A DNA stretch of 64,000 nt from Enterococcus_I eurekensis (GTDB lineage: Bacteria; Bacillota; Bacilli; Lactobacillales; Enterococcaceae): positions 62,001-126,000 of the forward strand of contig NZ_JBHSGT010000013.1 in NCBI RefSeq assembly GCF_042654605.1, written 5' to 3'. The notes below the pieces were generated by a model. It worked only from the letters and a program-made list of their open reading frames with translations, was not told where the DNA came from and made no database searches. Both the position numbers and the translations under genes were made by a program. Shown in pieces: positions 52,762-61,121 of this stretch. Every line of letters begins with the position of its first letter. Positions within the stretch are counted from its first letter, which is position 1.

Positions 52762-54485
52762 GCCAAGTCCTCCTCTCTCAACTGTGATACAACGATTTCT
52801 CGATATGTTTCATTTGTTGACAATAATTCTTGATGCGTTCCTTGCCCAACAACTTTTCCTTCATCAAGGACTAAAATCGTATCGGCATCCATCACCGTAC
52901 TTACACGTTGTGCCACAATAACTAAAATTCCTTGAGTTAAGTCTTCTTTTAAGGCTTTTCTTAAGTTTGCATCGGTTTTAAAGTCAAGTGCTGAAAAAGA
53001 ATCATCAAAGACAAAAATATCTGCTTTTTTAACTAAAGCACGCGCAATCGCTAGGCGTTGTTTTTGTCCACCGGAGAAGTTACCTCCCCCTTGTTCAACC
53101 CAACTATCTAGACCTTCAGGTAACGATTCTACAAAATCACGGGCTTGAGCAGTGGTCAGTGCTTGCCAAATTTCTTCATCGGTTGCTTCTTTATTACCGT
53201 ATTGCATATTTTCACGAATCGTACCTGTGAATAAGACCGCTTTTTGCGGAACGAACCCAATCACTTCACGTAAATTCTTTTGCGTAACTTCAGAAATATT
53301 ATGACCATTAATCGCAATTTCACCCGCTTCAATATCATATAAACGAGGAATTAAATTAACTAAAGTCGTTTTACCCGAACCTGTTCCTCCGATAATTGCG
53401 ACCGTTTGACCAGATGTAACATGGAAATTGACATTTTCTAATGTCCGATTTTCAGCTCCTGCATAACGGTAGTCGACGTTTTTAAATGAAAGTTCCGCGT
53501 CTGAACCTTTTGTTGTTATCGTTTCTGGACTGATTGGATCTAGAATATAATCTTCTTCTTCCAGTACTTCATTAATACGTTTCGCTGAAGCTTCTCCTCT
53601 TGGAACCATCACAAACAACATCGCTAACATCATAAAACTAAATAAAATTTGCATTGCATACGTGATAAAAGCAATTAAGTTTCCGACTTCCAATTGCATT
53701 TCAGAAATATATTGTGCCCCAAACCAAGTAATCGCGATGGTTGTTCCACTCATAATCAGCGTCATAAGAGGCATCATTGATGAAACGATTGTGTTTACTT
53801 TAATTGCGGTTGTTGTAAAATCTAAGTTGGCATCATCAAAGCGTCTTTCTTCATATTTATTTTTATTGAAAGCACGCACAACACGTACACCGGTTAAATT
53901 TTCACGGAAAACTAAATTTAAGCGATCCGTTTTTTCTTGCATGCTTTTGAAAAGTGGCACTGCAGAAAACATAATCCCACCGATGACTATAATCATCACA
54001 GGTATAACCACTAAGAAGACACGCGTTAACTCAGCATCTTTTTGATATGCTAAGAAACTGGCACCTAATAAGGTAATTGGTGCATTAATCATCATCCGTA
54101 AAACCATTTGTGTTACTAGAGCTACTTGGTTAATATCATTCGTTGTACGGGTAATTAACGAAGCCGTTCCATATTTATCAAATGTTTTAATCGATGATTT
54201 CTCGACTTTTTGATAAACTTCACTTCTTAAACGTTGCCCTAATTTTTGAGATTCCTTTGTTGCAAAATAAGTATTTCCGATGGCTGCTACAATACTGATT
54301 AAAGAAAAACCAAGCATGACGAAGCCGGTACTCCATATATAATCGATATCCCCTTTAGCCACCCCATCGTTAATAATATTCGATGTTAACGTAGGAAGAT
54401 ATAAGTCTGAAATGACTTGAACAACCATGAAAACGACAGCCATGATTGCTGAAGTGATTGAGACTCTTTTTACTAATTTAATCAT
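52758..54485 (-). CDS. Heterodimeric ABC multidrug exporter, first subunit (EfrA/LmrC-like)
   Basis: A 575-residue half-transporter, six helices then the NBD: Walker A GGTGSGKTTLVNLIP, signature FSGGQKQRLAIARAL, Walker B IFVFDDSFSALDFKTD. The residue after Walker B is Asp in place of the catalytic Glu (FDDSFSALD), the usual degenerate site of such heterodimers. The start is ATG 54485 (MIKLVKRVSITSA) after GAAAGGA. It overlaps the TetR gene end by eight bases, so regulator and exporter form one operon. Confidence 0.9.
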   Translation of the reverse strand: MIKLVKRVSITSAIMAVVFMVVQVISDLYLPTLTSNIINDGVAKGDIDYIWSTGFVMLGFSLISIVAAIGNTYFATKESQKLGQRLRSEVYQKVEKSSIKTFDKYGTASLITRTTNDINQVALVTQMVLRMMINAPITLLGASFLAYQKDAELTRVFLVVIPVMIIVIGGIMFSAVPLFKSMQEKTDRLNLVFRENLTGVRVVRAFNKNKYEERRFDDANLDFTTTAIKVNTIVSSMMPLMTLIMSGTTIAITWFGAQYISEMQLEVGNLIAFITYAMQILFSFMMLAMLFVMVPRGEASAKRINEVLEEEDYILDPISPETITTKGSDAELSFKNVDYRYAGAENRTLENVNFHVTSGQTVAIIGGTGSGKTTLVNLIPRLYDIEAGEIAINGHNISEVTQKNLREVIGFVPQKAVLFTGTIRENMQYGNKEATDEEIWQALTTAQARDFVESLPEGLDSWVEQGGGNFSGGQKQRLAIARALVKKADIFVFDDSFSALDFKTDANLRKALKEDLTQGILVIVAQRVSTVMDADTILVLDEGKVVGQGTHQELLSTNETYREIVVSQLREEDLA

Positions 54486-55149
54486 ACTTTTGTTCCTTTC
54501 TTGCACCATTTTTTAGCCATTTTATTTTTGTCATAAAATTCTTTTCCATCCGCTCTTGGCCTTCATTTGGATAGAGTTTCTGATAGCGATAGCCTTCTTG
54601 AATTGTTGAAAAAACGGTATGCATCAACATCTTAAACAAAACTTGTAATTCGTCTTGATCGTTAACATCTAACAAATCCATATTAACTACACGCATCAAA
54701 TCCTCTTGATTTCTTTTCATGTGTTCCTTTTGATGAAAATGTGCATGATCAACTTTTTTTTCTAAATAAGGAATCACACGTTGAAAACCATGAGCATCCA
54801 TGTTCATAAAGAGATGTCGATAAAATTGTTGGTTTCCTCCAGTAAATATCTCAGGTATTAAACGAAAAAAATAATCTTCCATACCGGCAAATAAATCACC
54901 TTCACGCTCGGCAATTGCTTGAATTAAGTAACGATGGTTGTCACTACGAAGCGTTCGAAAATAAAAATAATATAAATCCTCTTTATCTGTAAAATACTGA
55001 TAGAAACTTCCGCGAGATATCGCTGCTTCTTTAATTACCTTAGCAATTGAGGCTTCGTTTAATCCAACTCTGGAAAATTCTTGTGCGGCCGCATCTAGGA
55101 TTCGTTTTTGTTTTTCTTTAGGCAAATTAAAAAACGTTTCTGTTGGCAT
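54478..55149 (-). CDS. TetR/AcrR-family regulator of the ABC exporter
   Basis: A 223-residue repressor. The HTH is at about residues 12-58: KRILDAAAQEFSRVGLNEASIAKVIKEAAISRGSFYQYF (split here as KRILDAAAQEFSRVG and ISRGSFYQYF). The C-terminal part is the ligand domain. The start is ATG 55149 (MPTETFFNL), GGAGGG upstream. It is the first gene of the operon and its promoter region carries two adjacent perfect 15-bp operators, so it most likely represses itself and the exporter until a drug binds. Confidence 0.92.
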   Translation of the reverse strand: MPTETFFNLPKEKQKRILDAAAQEFSRVGLNEASIAKVIKEAAISRGSFYQYFTDKEDLYYFYFRTLRSDNHRYLIQAIAEREGDLFAGMEDYFFRLIPEIFTGGNQQFYRHLFMNMDAHGFQRVIPYLEKKVDHAHFHQKEHMKRNQEDLMRVVNMDLLDVNDQDELQVLFKMLMHTVFSTIQEGYRYQKLYPNEGQERMEKNFMTKIKWLKNGARKEQKYD

Positions 55150-55173
55150 CACACAACGCCCTCCTCTCTTTTT

Positions 55174-55203
55174 ATGACACACTGTCATATGACACTATGT
55201 CAT
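55174..55203. promoter_or_regulatory. Tandem TetR operators, two ATGACA-N3-TGTCAT palindromes
   Basis: ATGACACACTGTCAT (55174-55188) and ATGACACTATGTCAT (55189-55203) abut directly. Both are perfect 6-3-6 palindromes, 25-54 bp upstream of the TetR start, ideal for blocking its promoter. Confidence 0.88.
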
Positions 55204-55411
55204 ATTAAACTCTTTTGATTAAAAATTCAAGAAAAAAGTTTTGAAAATTTTGTGAATTTACGGAAAGAAACATGAATTTTATTTTTTTCTTAGCTGTTTT
55301 TTAAATTTTCAATTTTCTATTTATCCATAATTAGTGATTTTGTGGTAAACTATCCAGTGATATGTCGTCTTGTTAACGACTGATTTTGATTATGTAGGAG
55401 GAATCTTTTAA

Positions 55412-55975
55412 TTGATTAAAATGGAAGATATTATTCGTGAAGGCCATCCAACTTTACGTGCAACCGCAAAAGAAGTCTCTATTCCTTTAAGTGACGAAGA
55501 CATCCAATTAGGCCAAGAAATGATGGAATTCTTAGTAAATAGCCAAGATCCAATTAAAGCAGAAGAACTTGATTTACGTGGTGGCGTTGGACTTGCAGCA
55601 CCACAATTGGATATTTCAAAACGAATTATTGCCGTACTTATTCCAAGTAATGATCCTGAAAATCCTGAACCGATTCTGCAAGATGTGATGTATAACCCTA
55701 AAATTGTTAGCCATTCCGTACAACAAGCTTGTCTGGGCGATGGAGAAGGTTGCCTTTCGGTCGATCGTAACGTACCCGGTTATGTGGTTCGTTCTGCACG
55801 GATTACTTTAACGTATACAAATGCGCTAGGCGAAACCAAGAAAGTTCGTTTTAAAAATTACCCAGCGATTGTTGTCCAACACGAAATGGATCACCTCAAT
55901 GGAATTATGTTTTACGATCACATTAATGCTAAAAATCCATTCATCTTAAAAGATGATGTGTTAGTGTTAGAATAA
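55412..55975 (+). CDS. def: Peptide deformylase
   Basis: A 187-residue type II (Gram-positive) deformylase removing the N-formyl group from new proteins. Motifs: GGVGLAAPQLDISKRI (motif 1), EGCLSVDRNVPGYV (motif 2 with the metal Cys), and QHEMDHLNGIMFYDHI (HExxH motif 3). Start TTG 55412, ten bases after AGGAGG; the resulting MIKMEDIIREGHPTLR matches other enterococcal deformylases. Own terminator. Confidence 0.97.
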   Translation: MIKMEDIIREGHPTLRATAKEVSIPLSDEDIQLGQEMMEFLVNSQDPIKAEELDLRGGVGLAAPQLDISKRIIAVLIPSNDPENPEPILQDVMYNPKIVSHSVQQACLGDGEGCLSVDRNVPGYVVRSARITLTYTNALGETKKVRFKNYPAIVVQHEMDHLNGIMFYDHINAKNPFILKDDVLVLE

Positions 55976-55980
55976 ACAAA

Positions 55981-56020
55981 AAAAACAGTCATTTCTCCAT
56001 TTGGGAAATGACTATTTTTT
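55981..56020 (+). terminator. Terminator of def
   Basis: AAACAGTCATTTC-TCCATTTGG-GAAATGACT hairpin followed by ATTTTTT. Confidence 0.88.
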
Positions 56021-56080
56021 AGTTATTTATTCTCTATGCTTAGAAAAAATATTCAATTGAACGTTCTCAAAAGTTATTGC

Positions 56081-56737
56081 TTAGTCGTCTAACTCAACTT
56101 CTAAGACTTCACCTGTTTGTGCATGAATTTTGACCGTTGCTTCTTGTTTACCATTTTCAACATCGACTTCCCAATAAGTGACTGCACCTTCTCGGTCTAA
56201 ATCCCAATCGGTTGCTTGACCACCTTGTGTTTGTTCTATGGCAATTTTTGTTACTTCATCCACCGTTAGTAACTTGGATAAGTCTAGTTTTTCTTCCTGA
56301 CGTTTGACACCATTTTTCTCATCAGCATCTAAATCATCTTCTTCTCTTTCACGAATTCCTTTTGTAGCTGCATCGACTTTTATTTCATATTCTTTAAGAT
56401 CGTTTACGCCCTCGATTTTATAAAAGAAGTTCCCAAATGACGTATCCAAATCTATCGAAGTAATGTCTGTATCTGGAAACTCTTTTTGGAAAACCTCAAT
56501 CGCTTCGGTTACTGAGACACTTGGTTTTTGTTGTGATGTTTGATTTGTTGAAATTGGTGTTGAATCCTCAGCGTCATCCGTATCCTTTGTCGCATTCATC
56601 GCATCTGTTGTTTGACTGTTCTCTACTTGAGTTGATTGTTCAGGTGTTTGACTGGATGGTTGAATCGGATTTTGTCCACATGCCGCAAGTAACAGCCCTA
56701 AACTTAACGTGCCTACTGATAAAATTATTTTTTTCAT
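56081..56737 (-). CDS. PepSY-domain lipoprotein
   Basis: A 218-residue lipoprotein. Signal MKKIILSVGTLSLGLLLAACGQ with lipobox LAAC, a Ser/Thr/Gln linker (about 23-70), then two PepSY domains (SVTEAIEVFQKEFPDTDITSI and TVDEVTKIAIEQTQGGQATDWDL). PepSY domains are thought to bind or inhibit peptides or proteases at the surface. It is downstream of a two-component system on the same strand (88-bp gap), so it may be its regulated output or a sensing partner. Confidence 0.88.
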   Translation of the reverse strand: MKKIILSVGTLSLGLLLAACGQNPIQPSSQTPEQSTQVENSQTTDAMNATKDTDDAEDSTPISTNQTSQQKPSVSVTEAIEVFQKEFPDTDITSIDLDTSFGNFFYKIEGVNDLKEYEIKVDAATKGIREREEDDLDADEKNGVKRQEEKLDLSKLLTVDEVTKIAIEQTQGGQATDWDLDREGAVTYWEVDVENGKQEATVKIHAQTGEVLEVELDD

Positions 56738-56825
56738 AATCTTTCTCCTCCTCTTTACACATTTAGTTTATCCTGTTTCGCTACTTGAATAAATCGATTT
56801 AAATAAAAGAAAGATGAAGATTTCT

Positions 56826-58166
56826 TCATCTTAACGGAAATTCAATTTTAAAAATGCTTCCTGTCGGCTGATTATCCCTTACTTGAATAGCACCATGATA
56901 TTTTTCGACAATTGATTGAACGATCGATAGACCAATTCCTGAACCTTCAACTTGACTCGAACGTGAGTGATCAATCCGATAAAAACGTTCAAAAATCCGC
57001 TCTTTCATATCATCAGGGATTCCAAGTCCCGTGTCGGCTACGCACAAACAAATTTTCTCTTCTACTTTTCCTAATGTGATTATGATTGTATCGCTTGCAT
57101 GGCTATATTTTGCCGCATTTTCGAATAGATTTTGACAAACTTGTTGGATTTCCAATTCATCGACATGCATTTGAATTTCTGGTTCGATCGATAGAGTCAC
57201 TTCTTGTTTACATGTTCGCCGAAATTCTTCGGCAGTTTGCTGAATCACTTTAGAAAGTGAAATAAGTGAAAGTGGCTTATCCATCGTTGGACGACCGAGT
57301 GCCAGCAATTGATTCGTTAAAACTTCTAGCCGTTTTGACTCCTTATCAATAAAATCAATCGAAGATCCAATTACTTCTGGATGTTGACTTCCACGACGTT
57401 TAATTAGTTGAACGTGACCACGAATCGCCGTTAATGGCGTCCGTAGTTCATGCGAAGCATCAGCGACAAATTGGCTTTCCCGTTTGATCGCGCCACGCTG
57501 GGTGTCGAGTAATTGATTGAACGAGGTCGCAACTTGGCGAAATTCATTGGGTGAGCTCGGTACACTGAGGTGCCGCTCTTGCTTTTCATCTGTTTCAATT
57601 TCGGTCATTTCTTTCGTCATTTGATGCAACGTTCTACTCCACTTTCCAACAAACAAATAAATCACCAGACTGCCAATTATAATCGCCAAGACATTTAATA
57701 GTAAACTAATCAAAAACATCCGAACCATTAACTCAACAATTTGTGTACCGTGAACGGCTAACTCGACCGTTCTTCCGGCTTGTTCTTGCTTTTGATACAA
57801 ATAAATTTTATTCTCACTTAAAATAATCCCCGGAAATAATAAGAGCGCTCTACCTTGAGCAAGTTTATCAAAAATCACTTTGCCCTCTTTTGAATAATAC
57901 ATCGGTCCATTTTCCAGTAAAATACGGACGGCATCTTCATCATCTTTAGCTGTCGTAGCATTCACAAGTGTTGTCCATTCACTCGTATCTTGCGGCACTT
58001 CTTGTAAAGTATTCATAATTTCAGCCGCCTGATTGTTTAAATACCGATAGGAAGAAATCAATGAAATGCCAATAAAAGCTAGATTGATTACGATTAATAA
58101 CAGTAGCAATATTTTGACAAACCGGTTTGTTAATTGATACTGGGCATTGTTCTTTTTATTTTTCAT
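56826..58166 (-). CDS. Sensor histidine kinase
   Basis: A 446-residue membrane kinase. Two helices (about 17-38 and 155-178) flank an extracellular sensor of about 115 residues, then HAMP (about 180-230), HisKA with FVADASHELRTPLTAIRGH (phospho-His) and HATPase with NLFENAAKYSH, VADTGLGIPDDMKERIFERFYR, GSGIGLSIV. The start is ATG 58166, preceded by GAGGG, overlapping the stop of the response regulator gene by eleven bases. Signal unknown. Confidence 0.92.
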   Translation of the reverse strand: MKNKKNNAQYQLTNRFVKILLLLLIVINLAFIGISLISSYRYLNNQAAEIMNTLQEVPQDTSEWTTLVNATTAKDDEDAVRILLENGPMYYSKEGKVIFDKLAQGRALLLFPGIILSENKIYLYQKQEQAGRTVELAVHGTQIVELMVRMFLISLLLNVLAIIIGSLVIYLFVGKWSRTLHQMTKEMTEIETDEKQERHLSVPSSPNEFRQVATSFNQLLDTQRGAIKRESQFVADASHELRTPLTAIRGHVQLIKRRGSQHPEVIGSSIDFIDKESKRLEVLTNQLLALGRPTMDKPLSLISLSKVIQQTAEEFRRTCKQEVTLSIEPEIQMHVDELEIQQVCQNLFENAAKYSHASDTIIITLGKVEEKICLCVADTGLGIPDDMKERIFERFYRIDHSRSSQVEGSGIGLSIVQSIVEKYHGAIQVRDNQPTGSIFKIEFPLR

Positions 58167-58839
58167 TCGCATCCCTCAAAACATAGCCCACACCGCGTAT
58201 TGTTTGGATGTACTTTCCAGCCTCGCCTAGTTTATTTCGTAAAGTTCGAACGTAAACATCCACGACATTCGTTTCGCCCATAAATTCATAACCCCAAACG
58301 CTATTCAAGATTTCATCCCTCGTCTTTACCTCTTTGGGTGTTTTGATTAATTCGTGTAGCACGCCAAATTCTTTCGGTGTTAAATAGATTTCTTCTTCCC
58401 CCACTTGGACTTGATGTTTCGCTACATCTAATTGCAAATCTAAAAATGTAACAGATACTTGCTCCCTCTTTTTTTCTAAGCGCCGTTCAATGACTCGAAT
58501 TCTTGCAAAGAGCTCCTCAATTTCAAAAGGTTTAGTGATGTAATCATCTAAGCCTGTATCCAATCCTGTAACAATATCCGTCGTCTCATTACGAGCAGTC
58601 ATCATAATAATTGGCACTTCACTTGTCCGGCGAATGCGTCGCGCAACCGTAATCCCATCATATTTAGGTAACATCCAATCAAGTAAAATCAAATCAATAC
58701 CCTGGCTTTGAAATTGTTCGAGCGCCTCTTGACCATCCTTCGCCCAAATCACTTGATAACCTTCAAATTGAAGTTCCGTTTGGATAAAACTTGCCAAACT
58801 GGCTTCATCCTCGACTAATAAGATTGTTCTTGTTTCCAT
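58156..58839 (-). CDS. OmpR/PhoB-family response regulator
   Basis: A 227-residue regulator. Receiver: VEDEASLASF, phospho-Asp in LILLDWMLPKYDG (about Asp53), T in MMTARN, Lys in TKPFEIEEL. The C-terminal winged helix has TPKEFGVLHELIKTPKEVKTRDEIL and VVDVYVRTLRNKLGE, TIRGVGYVLR. Close in pattern to the LisR/EtaR/CovR group; the regulon is not evident. Pairs with the overlapping kinase. No binding motif recognised upstream. Confidence 0.95.
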   Translation of the reverse strand: METRTILLVEDEASLASFIQTELQFEGYQVIWAKDGQEALEQFQSQGIDLILLDWMLPKYDGITVARRIRRTSEVPIIMMTARNETTDIVTGLDTGLDDYITKPFEIEELFARIRVIERRLEKKREQVSVTFLDLQLDVAKHQVQVGEEEIYLTPKEFGVLHELIKTPKEVKTRDEILNSVWGYEFMGETNVVDVYVRTLRNKLGEAGKYIQTIRGVGYVLRDANEK

Positions 58840-58983
58840 CGGTCCACCTTCTTTCTACCTTTCATTATAAACATAATTAGGAAAAGAAGGAATGATTTCA
58901 ATAGTGACTCAAAAATATTTCAAAACCCAACCAATGCCGTCCTAGAAGCTTAACTTAAGATATCGCTACGAATCAAAGCATAA

Positions 58984-59032
58984 AAAGTCCCATCCTCCTA
59001 GTGTCACAGATTAGGCTGAATGGGGCTTATCG
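58984..59032 (-). terminator. Terminator after the ABC-F gene
   Basis: Minus-strand stem AAGCCCCAT...ATGGGACTT followed by TTTTTATG. Confidence 0.78.
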
Positions 59033-60598
59033 TTATTTTATTTTTTGAATCCTTTTATCTGCAATCAGCAGTTTGGAATCAAAATTTTTCTCTAAAAAGT
59101 ATCGATCATGTGTGACCGCTAAGATGGTCCCACTAAAAGATTCCAATAGTCTTTCGATTTCCTCACGCATATAAATATCTAGATGGTTGGTTGGCTCATC
59201 CAAAATTAAAAAATTAATTTTGGCTTGAAATAAACCTAATAAATACAAACGAACTTGCTCCCCACCAGATAAATCTTGCACACGTTTTAAAACATCTTCT
59301 TTAAAAAACCCATATTGAGCCAAAGTTTGACGTGCTTTTTGTTCATCGACTATCCAATTTTTAACATAAGTTAAAAGACGTTGTTCGGGGTGTTCGAATA
59401 TTAGTTTCTGTGGTAAATAACCTATTTTTAAACTTGCTCCTAATTTGATTCGACCTTCAACTAAATCGATTTCACCTAAAATCAATTTTATCAAAGTTGA
59501 TTTCCCACTACCATTATCACCTGTGATCGCTAAGCGTTCCCCACGATAAATTTCAAAAGAGCTTTCACTAAATAGTAGTTTTTCACCCATCAATTGGCCG
59601 ATGTCTTGGGCAATCACAACTTCATTGCCCGAACGACTGGCTTGTTCAAAGCCACTAATCCGTTTTTTAGGAATAATCGGTGCCTTAACTAGAGTTAATT
59701 TTTCTAAACGGCGTTCAATTTCTTTCGCCTTTTTAAAAAACGCCTCATTATCCCCTTCGTTCCCCCATTGGCGATAGCGATGGATCATCCGTTTTAATCG
59801 TTGAATTTCTTTTTGTTGCAACTCAAAATTCTTGGCTAATAATTGGTCTCGTTCCCGTTTCAAAGCAATATAACGACTATAATTTCCAGGATATTCCACA
59901 AGTTGTCCATCCTCGATTTCGATAATTCGTTGTGTTACTTGATCTAAAAATGCACGATCATGAGAAATAACGATGTATGCTTTTTTGGTTAATTTCAAAT
60001 AATTCTCTAACCACTGAATACCTGCTAAATCTAGATGGTTAGTCGGTTCATCCAATAATAAGACGTCGCTTTCTTGAACTAAAATTTTGGCTAACTCCAC
60101 CCGGACTCGTTCACCGCCACTTAAATCCGTTAATAACGTTTGTTGGTGTTGCTCCAATCCTAATCCCTTTAGAATCCCTGCTAAACGATCCTCTATTTCA
60201 TAACCACCGACTGCTTCGAATTTCTGTTGCAAATCACCGTACAAACGCATCAGACGGTCCAAGTTTTCAAGTGGATCGGTCATTTTAGTTTCATAAATTC
60301 TTAATTGCTGTTGAATCGCTTCAATTTCTGTAAAACTTTGAATCAAGTAATCAAAGACAGGCAGCTCTGATTTTTCTAATTTTTGTGCAATCCAACCAAT
60401 TTTTAAGCCTTTACGCTTAGAAAGCTGTCCTTGATCAATGCCTTCTTCCCCTAAAATAATTTGGAATAATGTCGTTTTTCCTGTCCCATTTTGACCAACA
60501 AGACCTATTTTCTCTGCAGGACCAACAGTCATCGTTAGATCTTCAAACAGTGGTGTTCCACTGAAATTTTTCGTTATTTTATTCATTTGAATATTCAT
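59033..60598 (-). CDS. ABC-F ATPase, possible ribosome-protection protein
   Basis: A 521-residue soluble protein with two ABC domains and no membrane helices. NBD1: GLVGQNGTGKTTLFQ, LSGGERVRVELAKIL, LLLDEPTNHLDL; linker with a basic helix (KEIQRLKRMIHRYRQWGNEG); NBD2: ITGDNGSGKSTLIK, LSGGEQVRLYLLGLF, FLILDEPTNHLD. It belongs to the ABC-F family, some members of which (Lsa, Vga, VmlR types) dislodge antibiotics from ribosomes. A leader with a terminator hairpin lies upstream, as in attenuated resistance members. Subclass not certain. ATG after AAAGGAG. Confidence 0.9.
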   Translation of the reverse strand: MNIQMNKITKNFSGTPLFEDLTMTVGPAEKIGLVGQNGTGKTTLFQIILGEEGIDQGQLSKRKGLKIGWIAQKLEKSELPVFDYLIQSFTEIEAIQQQLRIYETKMTDPLENLDRLMRLYGDLQQKFEAVGGYEIEDRLAGILKGLGLEQHQQTLLTDLSGGERVRVELAKILVQESDVLLLDEPTNHLDLAGIQWLENYLKLTKKAYIVISHDRAFLDQVTQRIIEIEDGQLVEYPGNYSRYIALKRERDQLLAKNFELQQKEIQRLKRMIHRYRQWGNEGDNEAFFKKAKEIERRLEKLTLVKAPIIPKKRISGFEQASRSGNEVVIAQDIGQLMGEKLLFSESSFEIYRGERLAITGDNGSGKSTLIKLILGEIDLVEGRIKLGASLKIGYLPQKLIFEHPEQRLLTYVKNWIVDEQKARQTLAQYGFFKEDVLKRVQDLSGGEQVRLYLLGLFQAKINFLILDEPTNHLDIYMREEIERLLESFSGTILAVTHDRYFLEKNFDSKLLIADKRIQKIK

Positions 60599-60609
60599 TT
60601 TTTATTCTC

Positions 60610-60668
60610 CTTTGAGACCACTCAAAGTTTGTACACAAAAAGGCCATGGAAAACCCATGACCTTTGTT
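60610..60668 (-). promoter_or_regulatory. Attenuator-like leader of the ABC-F gene
   Basis: On the minus strand a hairpin AAAGGTCATGG...CCATGGCCTTTTTG (about 60668-60637) is followed by a T run before the ABC-F start. A second small hairpin TTTGAG-TGGT-CTCAAA abuts the ribosome binding site. Together they look like an attenuator, as known upstream of drug-inducible ABC-F genes. Whether the 51-residue ORF upstream is the sensing leader is not decided. Confidence 0.65.
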
Positions 60669-60701
60669 ATTATTCTCTTTATATTTAAAGACAAAAGAGC
60701 C

Positions 60702-60857
60702 TTAAACATCTGGAATGGTCATTGATTTTTGTATAATTGAGCTATTTTTGGGTAGACTTCTCCCTTGAACGGCTTTTGCAAAAATCAGCGCGTGACTAAA
60801 GCTAACATAACCACGTTGAAAATTTTCAGTTGCTGTTATTTTTGTCATGCTTACCAT
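60702..60857 (-). CDS. 51-residue ORF between the exported peptide and ABC-F genes
   Basis: ATG 60857 lies nine bases after AAAGGAGGG, one of the best ribosome binding sites in the window. The peptide starts MVSMTKITATENFQRGYVSF and ends SIIQKSMTIPDV; it is soluble and basic with no signal. It ends about 35 bp before the attenuator hairpin of the ABC-F gene. I do not recognise it. It could be a leader peptide whose translation controls read-through, or a small functional protein of the cluster. Confidence 0.6.
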   Translation of the reverse strand: MVSMTKITATENFQRGYVSFSHALIFAKAVQGRSLPKNSSIIQKSMTIPDV

Positions 60858-60896
60858 GTTGATGTTCCCTCCTTTTATGATTCACTAGATTGCTTA

Positions 60897-61121
60897 TTAA
60901 GCAAGTACCCACTTACCAATCCATTGTTCTTTTGTATAATTATATTGGCGTTTATACAGTTTTCCATCAATCATTTGATAGCGCCAACCAATGTCATCTG
61001 CATAGGGCTGGTTAGTATTTTCAGCTTGATTATCCAATTCCTCTGTCGCATAAACGGTAATAGGATTCATAGAAAGCATAAATCCACAATAAAAAATAAG
61101 CACTGCGATCATTTTTTTCAT
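60897..61121 (-). CDS. Small secreted peptide with a C-terminal W/Y-rich motif
   Basis: A 74-residue protein. Signal peptide MKKMIAVLIFYCGFMLSMNPITVYA with probable cleavage after VYA leaves about 49 residues: an acidic linker (TEELDNQAENTNQPYADD), then IGWRYQMIDGKLYKRQYNYT and KEQWIGKWVLA. The WxY...GxLYxRxYN...W.GxW pattern suggests a compact cell-surface or bacteriocin-like peptide; I cannot name the family. Its ATG directly follows the M56 gene stop (TAAATG), so the two are translated together. Confidence 0.75.
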   Translation of the reverse strand: MKKMIAVLIFYCGFMLSMNPITVYATEELDNQAENTNQPYADDIGWRYQMIDGKLYKRQYNYTKEQWIGKWVLA

